This document shows, in pieces, positions 24,139 to 31,969 of a stretch of 31,969 nt of DNA. Numbering within the stretch: position 1 is the first letter of the stretch; the number at the start of each line of letters is the position of its first letter. The position numbers and the translations under genes are program-made. This DNA comes from Candidatus Izemoplasmatales bacterium (GTDB lineage: Bacteria; Bacillota_I; Bacilli_A; Izemoplasmatales; Hujiaoplasmataceae), in assembly GCA_041649275.1 (NCBI GenBank), contig JBAZNL010000016.1:1-31969 (forward strand), read 5' to 3'. The notes beneath the pieces were generated by a model. It was not told the DNA's origin. It made no database searches and saw nothing but the letters and a program-made list of their open reading frames with translations.

Positions 24139-24852
24139 ATGCCCGTCACGATCTATGGAAAAAATCCCTGCAGGGAGATCCTCGCCGCCGGCCGGCCGGT
24201 GCGCTCCGCACGGATCCAGCGGGGCACGAACGACGACATCGCCGTGACGCTGCGGAGCGCCGGCGTACCGATCGAGGTCCTCGACAAGGCGGCATTCGAC
24301 CGCGCCTGTCCCGGCAACCACCAGGGGGTCGCGCTCACGGTCGACGACTATCGGACGCTTTCGCTCGACGAGGCCTTCGAAAAGCACAAGAACGTCGGCA
24401 AGCCGTTCTACCTGATGCTCGACGGCATCGAGGACCCGCACAACCTCGGCGCCATCGTCCGCACCGCCGAAGCGGGCGGCGTGACCGGCGTCATCCTTCC
24501 CAAGGACAGGAGCGCCGGACTCTCCGGAACCGTCGCCAAGGTCGCGTCGGGAGCGCTCGAGTACGTCGACATGATCGAGGTCGTCAACCTCGCGACGACC
24601 ATCGAGAAGCTCAAGAAGCGCGGCTTCTGGATCGTCGGCACGACGATGGACGCCGAGAAGAAGCATACCGACATCGACGTCTCGACGCCGCTCTGCGTCG
24701 TCATCGGAAGCGAAGGGAAGGGGCTCGGCCGGCTGATACGAGAGAGCGTCGACTACCTGGTGCGGATCCCGATGGTCGGGAAGGCCAACAGCCTGAACGC
24801 CTCGGTCGCCGCCGGCATCATCGTCTTCGAGATTCTGCGGAAGAGGGGATGA
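24139..24852 (+). CDS. rlmB: 23S rRNA (guanosine(2251)-2'-O)-methyltransferase, TrmH/SpoU family
   Basis: This SPOUT enzyme methylates the 2'-OH of G2251 in the peptidyl-transferase P loop. It is 237 residues. An N-terminal substrate-binding domain (YGKNPCREILAAG) is followed by the knotted SAM-binding domain with LDGIEDPHNLGAIVRTAEA, VIGSEGKGLGRL and NSLNASVAAGIIVFEILR, the three SpoU motifs. ATG 24139 has an AAAGGGGGGG ribosome binding sequence. Position between mrnC and the sigma factor matches Bacillus rlmB; no YacP-type NYN-domain gene intervenes here. Confidence 0.93.
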   Translation: MPVTIYGKNPCREILAAGRPVRSARIQRGTNDDIAVTLRSAGVPIEVLDKAAFDRACPGNHQGVALTVDDYRTLSLDEAFEKHKNVGKPFYLMLDGIEDPHNLGAIVRTAEAGGVTGVILPKDRSAGLSGTVAKVASGALEYVDMIEVVNLATTIEKLKKRGFWIVGTTMDAEKKHTDIDVSTPLCVVIGSEGKGLGRLIRESVDYLVRIPMVGKANSLNASVAAGIIVFEILRKRG

Positions 24853-24856
24853 CCCG

Positions 24857-25399
24857 TTGGATTTTCGCAATTACAACGACTACGAGATCATCGATCTGAT
24901 CAGGCAGGGCAGCGAAGAGGCCTGGAACCTGATGTTCGAGAAGTACCGTTGGCTGATTGCGAAAAAGATCGCGAAGTTCAACCTCGCGGCCGAATACGAC
25001 GACCGGTTCCAGGAAGCGCTCATGGTCATGCACCGGTCGATCGTGCATTTCGACGACCGCATGAACAAGTCGTTCACCCGCTACTTCGAATCCAACCTGG
25101 AGCATCACCTGATCTCGGTGATCCGCACGAGGCAGCGCCAGAACCGCTTCATGACCGAACGCCTCCCGCTCCTGATCGCCGACGAGGTCCGCGAGACCGA
25201 GGCGACGTACTACACGAAGGACGAGATCGAGGACGGCATCGGCACGCTCTCGCCGCTCGAGAGACGGATCTTCGAGGAACGGATGATCCGGAACCGTCCC
25301 GTCGCCGAAATCGCGGCCGCGATGGCGGTTCCGCCGAAAAAGGTGTACAACGCCGTGGAACGCATCCGCAAAAAAATTAAAATGCGTTTGGAACCATGA
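24857..25399 (+). CDS. RNA polymerase sigma factor, SigH-like
   Basis: This sigma-70 family protein of 180 residues has region 2 (EYDDRFQEALMVMHRSIVHF with the FTRYFESNLEHHLISVIRTR DNA-melting helix) and region 4 helix-turn-helix (LSPLERRIFEERMIRN and VAEIAAAMAVPPKKVYNAVE). Regions 1.1 and 3 are missing, as in SigH/ECF-like factors. The place between rlmB and rpmG is that of sigH (spo0H) in Bacillus, where it controls transition-state genes; the regulon here is unknown. The start is TTG 24857, with GAGGGG upstream, four bases after rlmB. Confidence 0.85.
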   Translation: MDFRNYNDYEIIDLIRQGSEEAWNLMFEKYRWLIAKKIAKFNLAAEYDDRFQEALMVMHRSIVHFDDRMNKSFTRYFESNLEHHLISVIRTRQRQNRFMTERLPLLIADEVRETEATYYTKDEIEDGIGTLSPLERRIFEERMIRNRPVAEIAAAMAVPPKKVYNAVERIRKKIKMRLEP

Positions 25400-25404
25400 T
25401 TTCC

Positions 25405-25433
25405 TTGACAAAATAATGTTATTTTGATACATT
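25405..25433 (+). promoter_or_regulatory. rpmG-secE-nusG promoter
   Basis: A consensus TTGACA (25405-25410), 17-base spacer, TACATT (25428-25433). The region is very AT-rich compared with its surroundings. Confidence 0.85.
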
Positions 25434-25457
25434 TAATAAAGCAAGCGAGTTGGTGAA

Positions 25458-25607
25458 ATGATGAAAGACAAAGTCGTTCTGATCTGTCAGGAATGCCTGT
25501 CCCGCAACTACGAGATCAAAAGGCCGGCGGACATGAAAACCCGCTTCGAAATCATGAAATACTGCGACAAGTGCAAGAAACATACGCTCCACAAGGAAAG
25601 CAAATAG
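25458..25607 (+). CDS. rpmG: 50S ribosomal protein L33
   Basis: This is a 49-residue zinc-ribbon type L33, too short to stand out by length alone. It has two CxxC pairs (CQEC near the start and CDKC near the end) with YEIKRPADMKTRFEIMKYC between. ATG codons occur at 25458 and 25461; the first is used here, with AAGCGAG as a weak ribosome binding site. It is followed by secE after ten bases. Confidence 0.93.
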   Translation: MMKDKVVLICQECLSRNYEIKRPADMKTRFEIMKYCDKCKKHTLHKESK

Positions 25608-25617
25608 GAGGACCGCC

Positions 25618-26133
25618 ATGGCCGACACGATCGTCAAGGAAGAGAAGAAAGTCAAGAAAGTCAAAGCCGCCGTCCAGCCCCAGCTGGCCAAGAACCCGGA
25701 TGAGAAGCATTCCCGCATCATGGAAATCCTGAAGAAGGAATATGCGTTCGAGAACTGGCTGCTCGCCATCCTGAGCCCGGTCCTGATCCTCTACGGCGTC
25801 TACATCATCCTCGGCAAGTTCGGTTCCACCGACCTCACCGTCGCCCTCGGCAGCTCGGGCTACGCGTTCATCGACTTCTTCTTCGAGACCGACCTGAAGC
25901 GGATCCTCACCGGCGTCTTCCTGATCCTCGTCGGCGCGCTCGTCATCGTCTTCCTCGCGATCCCGGTGATCCGTCCGTCGGTGTCGGAGATGAAGAAGGT
26001 CTCCTGGCCGACCGGCAAGGAACTCGGCGTCGACACGATCCGCGTGTTCGGCTTCCTCGTGTTCCTGATCATCGTCTTCACGCTCTACGGTTTCGCCCTC
26101 GATCCGCTGTTCAAGTGGCTCTATACCCTCTAG
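25618..26133 (+). CDS. secE: SecE preprotein translocase subunit with N-terminal membrane extension
   Basis: SecE clamps the SecY channel. The C-terminal ~50 residues are the conserved SecE core: RPSVSEMKKVSWPTGKELGV from residue 119, then a final membrane helix (~140-165). The protein is 171 residues, far longer than the ~60-residue Bacillus form. The first ~40 residues are Lys-rich and soluble. Residues ~44-118 add membrane segments (LLAILSPVLILYGVYIILG and ILTGVFLILVGALVIVFLA). A three-helix SecE is known from E. coli, so the extension is plausible rather than a fusion error. AGGAGG precedes ATG 25618. Confidence 0.93.
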   Translation: MADTIVKEEKKVKKVKAAVQPQLAKNPDEKHSRIMEILKKEYAFENWLLAILSPVLILYGVYIILGKFGSTDLTVALGSSGYAFIDFFFETDLKRILTGVFLILVGALVIVFLAIPVIRPSVSEMKKVSWPTGKELGVDTIRVFGFLVFLIIVFTLYGFALDPLFKWLYTL

Positions 26134-26148
26134 GCGAAGGGCCCTGCG

Positions 26149-26688
26149 ATGGAAAACAAACGTTTGTGGTACATCGTCCAGACCTATTCCGGGTTTGAGA
26201 ACTCCGTCAAGGAGAACCTCAAGCGCCGGATCGAGACGATGCAGATGGAGAACAAGATCTTCGAGGTGATGATCCCCGAAGAACTGAAGGCCGAGAAGAA
26301 GGCCGACGGATCCGTCAAGGAAAAGATGGTCAAGATGTTCCCGGGCTACGTGTTCATCGAGATGATCGTCACCGACGACTCGTGGTTCGTGGTCCGCAAC
26401 ACCCCCGGCGTCACCGGCTTCCTCGGTTCCTCCGGCGGCGGCACCAAGCCGATTCCGCTGCTTCCCGAGGAGATCAATCCGATCCTGAAGAAGTGCGGCC
26501 TCCTGCAGGCGCAGAAGCTGAACGCCAAGATCGGCCAGAACGTCAAGGTCGCGACCGGCGCCTTCACCGGCCAGATCGGCACGATCGAAAACATCAACGA
26601 CGAGAAGGGAACCGTCAAGGTCCTGCTCGAGATGTTCGGCCGCAAGACCCCGATCGAACTCGATTTCGCCGACATCGAGGTTCTGTAA
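26149..26688 (+). CDS. nusG: Transcription termination/antitermination protein NusG
   Basis: NusG binds RNA polymerase to modulate pausing, termination and coupling with ribosomes. It is 179 residues. The NGN domain (~1-115) opens WYIVQTYSGFENSVKENLKR and contains KMFPGYVFIEM. The KOW domain (~125-179) has GAFTGQIGTIENI. Length is normal. It is followed by a terminator and an ABC transporter pair rather than directly by rplK. Confidence 0.97.
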   Translation: MENKRLWYIVQTYSGFENSVKENLKRRIETMQMENKIFEVMIPEELKAEKKADGSVKEKMVKMFPGYVFIEMIVTDDSWFVVRNTPGVTGFLGSSGGGTKPIPLLPEEINPILKKCGLLQAQKLNAKIGQNVKVATGAFTGQIGTIENINDEKGTVKVLLEMFGRKTPIELDFADIEVL

Positions 26689-26696
26689 TCCTGTAA

Positions 26697-26722
26697 AAAA
26701 AGTCAGAGAAATCTGGCTTTTT
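26697..26722 (+). terminator. Terminator after nusG
   Basis: AAAAAGTCAGA (26697-26707) pairs with TCTGGCTTTTT (26712-26722), with one T-G pair and a GAAA tetraloop. More T residues follow. Confidence 0.88.
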
Positions 26723-26754
26723 CTTTTTCAAGGTCGATAACCCCTCGCCGCTCG

Positions 26755-26763
26755 TGTTATAAT
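26755..26763 (+). promoter_or_regulatory. Extended -10 promoter of the fused ABC pair
   Basis: TGTTATAAT is an extended -10 with a perfect TATAAT at 26758-26763. The -35 is weak. A GAGGTG ribosome binding site precedes ATG 26795. Confidence 0.6.
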
Positions 26764-26794
26764 ACCTTTTGACGTCTTTTTTCCGAGGTGTCCC

Positions 26795-29044
26795 ATGCTC
26801 AAGCTCGTCAACGTATCGAAATACTACAGTTCCAACAACGTGATCGCGCTCGGTCTCCGGAAGGTGAACCTCGAATTCCGGCAGAACGAATTCGTCGCCA
26901 TCGTCGGCGAATCCGGTTCCGGCAAGACCACGCTTCTGAACGTCCTCTGCGGAATCGACACCTATGAAGAGGGCGAGATGTACCTGAACGGCGAGGAGAC
27001 CTCCTATTTCAGCGTCGCCGACATGGAGAACTTCCGCAAGAAGTACGTCGCCTTCGTCTTCCAGAACTACAACCTGATCGACTCCTACACCGTTCTCCAG
27101 AACGTCGAGGCGCCCCTGATCCTGGCCGGCGTCCCGAAGACGGAGATCCGCCCGCGGGCGATGGACATCATCCGCCGCGTCGGCCTCGAGAAGCACATCC
27201 ACCACAAGTCGACGAAACTCTCCGGCGGTCAGAAGCAGCGCGTCGTGATCGCCCGCGCGCTCGCCAAGAACGCGCCGATCATCGCCGCCGACGAACCGAC
27301 CGGCAACCTCGACTCCGTCTCCGCGAAGCAGATCATCGAACTGCTCCACGAGATCGCCAAAGACAAGCTCGTGATCGTCGTCACCCACGACTACGACCAG
27401 GTGAAGGACTACGCCACCCGCAAGATCCGCATCTTCGACGGCGAGATCGTCGAGGACGTCGAGGTCCGGCCGACGGCGAAGAGGGATCTTCCCAAGATCG
27501 CCGACGCGGAGACGCGCCTGTCGCCGACGAACCACCTCGGGATCGCCCTCCGGAACCTTCTGGCGGTGCCGCGCAAGTCGATCCTGATGATCCTCGTGTT
27601 CGCCGTCTTCTCGTTCTTCGTCGCGCTCGCCTACGGCGCCTTCAACGCCTCCATGCGCGACTACGAGGACTGGGGGAACTACTATTTCACCAACACCTCG
27701 ATCACCCGCGTCGTCGTCCGCAAGGCGGACCGGACCGCCTTCACACCGGAGGACCTGGCTTCGCTCCTCGAGGTCGCGAACGTGAAGCTCTATGTCGAGA
27801 ACGACTTCATCCTCGACTACGCCCTCGGCTACCAGGCGCTGGTCGCGAACGAGTGGGGCTACTACGACTACCTGAATCCCTACCCGCTCCCGCTCGGCCT
27901 TGTGACGGCGGAGACGCTTTACGCCGGGCGGATGCCCGAAGCCGCGGACGAGGTCGTGCTCGCGACCAACGAGCTCTACCTCGACGATTACGTCGACACC
28001 TACCTCGGCAAGGACCTGGCCGTGGCGACGGGCCGCGAATGGGGAACGGCCTCCGACGATCGCGTCACCGTCGTCGGTCTCGTCTCCTCGGAAGCGCTCG
28101 ACGTCTCGGCGGGGTACTATTCCGACTTCATTCTGCTCGACGACGTCTCCCTGGCGGACGTCACGGCCTACGTCTACCTCGCCGGCGGGTTCGCCGCGTC
28201 GACGTTTACGGGTACCGACAACCTCGGCGATCCGTTCACGCTTTCCGGCATCTTCAACCAGTATACCCTCGAACTTGACGAGACGGTTCCCCTCGACACC
28301 GTCTACGCCCCCTACTACGCGTCGTCCTGCGACCCCGACGAAGACGTCTGCGAGGCGGACGGAACCCTGACGATCGCCGACTTCTACCGGACCGAGACGT
28401 TCTCCGACATTCACTTCGAATACGTGCCCGCGCAGATCGACGGGAAGTACACGATGCGGATCCATCCCGCGACGGCGGAGGCGCTCCTTGGCGACGGCGT
28501 CTTCCAGGTCAGCGCCTTCACCGAGAGCGACGTCGGCGTCGACTGGACGATCCGGTCGATCGGGGCGATCCGCGATGGCGTGCTCGAGCCGAAATTCGCC
28601 GTCTTCTACCCGTACGATTCGCAGAGCGGGGAGGAATACGCGCGCTTCTTCGTGCTCCTCAACATCCTCTCCGCGGGCTTCTTCCTGTTCTTCACGCTCG
28701 CCGGAGCCACCCTCATCACCTATGTGATCTTCCGCGCGATCATCAACACCAAGATGCACGACTACGCGATCTACCGCACGATCGGCGCGAGCCGGAGGAT
28801 GATCACCGCGTTCATCTATCTGGAGAACGTCTTCACCGCGGTCGTCGCCTACGCGATCGTGGCGGGGACGCTGATCGCCCTCAACACGCAGGAGACCTTC
28901 CTGACGGAGGTCATCAAGTACTACAACGTCGGCACGTACCTGATCCTGTTCGGGATCCTGATCGGGATGGCGCTTCTGATCTCGGGTAAATACTGTCGTC
29001 GCGTCTTCGGGGAGTCCGTCCAGCGGACCCTGAAGGCCGAGTGA
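26795..29044 (+). CDS. MacB-like ABC transporter: ATPase fused to FtsX permease (first of pair)
   Basis: This single-chain transporter is 749 residues. Residues ~1-225 form the ATPase: Walker A GESGSGKTT, signature LSGGQKQRVVIARALAKN, Walker B IIAADEPTGNLD, H-loop VTHD. TM1 lies at ~258-280, then a large extracellular domain to ~615, and three C-terminal helices (~618-645, ~669-697, ~716-735). DYAIYRTIGASRRMI is the FtsX coupling segment. This is the MacB topology, a mechanotransmission type rather than a channel. The extracellular part holds a close Cys pair (CDPDEDVC). No MacA-like adaptor is present. Substrate unknown. The next gene encodes a paralogue; the pair may work as a heterodimer. 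Confidence 0.92.
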   Translation: MLKLVNVSKYYSSNNVIALGLRKVNLEFRQNEFVAIVGESGSGKTTLLNVLCGIDTYEEGEMYLNGEETSYFSVADMENFRKKYVAFVFQNYNLIDSYTVLQNVEAPLILAGVPKTEIRPRAMDIIRRVGLEKHIHHKSTKLSGGQKQRVVIARALAKNAPIIAADEPTGNLDSVSAKQIIELLHEIAKDKLVIVVTHDYDQVKDYATRKIRIFDGEIVEDVEVRPTAKRDLPKIADAETRLSPTNHLGIALRNLLAVPRKSILMILVFAVFSFFVALAYGAFNASMRDYEDWGNYYFTNTSITRVVVRKADRTAFTPEDLASLLEVANVKLYVENDFILDYALGYQALVANEWGYYDYLNPYPLPLGLVTAETLYAGRMPEAADEVVLATNELYLDDYVDTYLGKDLAVATGREWGTASDDRVTVVGLVSSEALDVSAGYYSDFILLDDVSLADVTAYVYLAGGFAASTFTGTDNLGDPFTLSGIFNQYTLELDETVPLDTVYAPYYASSCDPDEDVCEADGTLTIADFYRTETFSDIHFEYVPAQIDGKYTMRIHPATAEALLGDGVFQVSAFTESDVGVDWTIRSIGAIRDGVLEPKFAVFYPYDSQSGEEYARFFVLLNILSAGFFLFFTLAGATLITYVIFRAIINTKMHDYAIYRTIGASRRMITAFIYLENVFTAVVAYAIVAGTLIALNTQETFLTEVIKYYNVGTYLILFGILIGMALLISGKYCRRVFGESVQRTLKAE

Positions 29045-29057
29045 GGAGGTGCCGGCG

Positions 29058-31478
<2,421 letters not shown>

Positions 31479-31515
31479 CGTCCTTCCGCGCCCGTTTCGA
31501 CGGCAAAGATATTTC

Positions 31516-31545
31516 TTGACACGGGCGCGGGCGTCGTTGTATAAT
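31516..31545 (+). promoter_or_regulatory. rplK promoter
   Basis: TTGACA (31516-31521), 18-base spacer, TATAAT (31540-31545). Both hexamers are perfect consensus. Confidence 0.9.
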
Positions 31546-31552
31546 ATTTGAG

Positions 31553-31600
31553 CGCGTGTCCAGAGCACGCGTTGACAATGGGAGGACTCTAAAGGAGCCC
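31553..31600 (+). promoter_or_regulatory. rplK leader with two hairpins (candidate L1-binding site)
   Basis: The leader starts with CGCGTG / CACGCG closing TCCAGAG. It continues with GGG (31580-31582), an AGGA bulge, CTC, loop TAAAG, GAG and CCC (31598-31600). Two short helices joined by an asymmetric internal loop recall the L1 autoregulatory target in L11-L1 mRNAs. The match is structural and by eye. Confidence 0.45.
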
Positions 31601-31635
31601 GCAGACCACACACGAATTTCAGGAGGTGTCATTTC

Positions 31636-31969
31636 GTGGCAAGAGAAGTCAAGACAGTCGTCAAGCTGCAGATCGCTGGCGGCAAAGCCACCCCCGCTCC
31701 GCCCATCGGACCCGCACTGGGCCAGGCGAGCGTGAACATCCAGCAGTTCTGCTTGCAGTTCAACGAACGGACCAAGAACATGGTCGGCAGCGTGATCCCG
31801 GTCGTGATCACCGTGTACGACGACAGATCGTTCACGTTCATCACCAAGACCCCGCCCGCCAGCGACCTGCTCAAGAAGGCGTGCAACATCCAGAAGGGCG
31901 CCGCGAACTCCAAGAAGGAGACGGTCGCGACGATCACCCGCGCCCAGCTCCGCGATCTCGGAGCGCAGA
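31636..31969 (+). CDS. rplK: 50S ribosomal protein L11, 3'-partial
   Basis: L11 forms the GTPase-associated centre with 23S rRNA. 111 of the expected ~141 codons are present before the window ends. The start GTG 31636 follows AGGAGGTG by seven bases. VVKLQIAGGKATPAPPIGPA, LGQASVNIQQFC and FITKTPPASDLLKK are diagnostic. rplA should follow outside the window. Confidence 0.97.
   Translation, partial: MAREVKTVVKLQIAGGKATPAPPIGPALGQASVNIQQFCLQFNERTKNMVGSVIPVVITVYDDRSFTFITKTPPASDLLKKACNIQKGAANSKKETVATITRAQLRDLGAQ

Noticed and set aside
26615..28759. Long minus-strand open frame opposite the first MacB-like gene
   Set aside because: Antisense shadow; it even crosses the nusG terminator.

Overview
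The window is GC-rich chromosomal DNA from a bacterium of the Bacillota/Mycoplasmatota (Firmicutes/Tenericutes) type. The basis is gene order: tmk-holB-ricT-trmN6-rsmI and cysS-mrnC-rlmB-sigH-rpmG-secE-nusG...rplK are both arranged much as in Bacillus. TGA ends many genes here (ricT, trmN6, rsmI, cysS, rlmB) and TGG encodes Trp, so the standard bacterial code applies and the UGA-Trp Mycoplasma groups are excluded. No finer placement is supported. Promoters are classical AT-rich sigma-A boxes that stand out from the GC-rich surroundings.

Layout. (1) 1-2500 is a lower-GC accessory patch. It holds the 3' end of an IS3-family transposase, the 5'-truncated C-terminal tip of an RHS/YD-repeat protein, a tightly linked predicted membrane protein that is a candidate immunity partner, and a decayed IS3 remnant on the other strand. 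(2) 2442-4082, minus strand: a two-gene zinc/manganese-type ABC importer (permease and ATPase) with its own terminator and a Fur-like inverted repeat over its promoter. (3) 4145-11710, plus: a compact run tmk, holB, ricT, trmN6, rsmI, a DJ-1/PfpI gene, metG and yitT, with gaps of a few bases or overlaps. (4) 11721-12704: rplM-rpsI with promoter, SD-sequestering leader hairpin and terminator. (5) 12757-16386: a heterodimeric ABC exporter with one degenerate ATP site. (6) 16404-17563: a protein with sixteen KPEP-type repeats and duplicated YegP/DUF1508 modules. (7) 17610-20595: cardiolipin synthase, a 40-residue membrane peptide and rmuC. (8) 20634-20956: a cold-shock protein with promoter and terminator. 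(9) 20971-22140, minus: a membrane diguanylate cyclase. (10) 22267-26722: cysS, mrnC, rlmB, a SigH-like sigma factor, rpmG, an extended secE, and nusG. (11) 26758-31478: two tandem MacB-like ABC ATPase-FtsX fusion proteins. (12) 31516-end: rplK with promoter and leader, cut by the window edge.

Most of the window is housekeeping: DNA precursor synthesis and replication, rRNA/tRNA modification, aminoacylation, ribosomal proteins, secretion and transcription elongation. The items most likely to reward attention are the RHS tip with its partner gene, the KPEP-DUF1508 protein, the fused ABC pair lying between nusG and rplK, the extended SecE, and several cis-regulatory structures: the Fur-like box, the L13 leader, an 18-bp perfect palindrome and the rplK leader.
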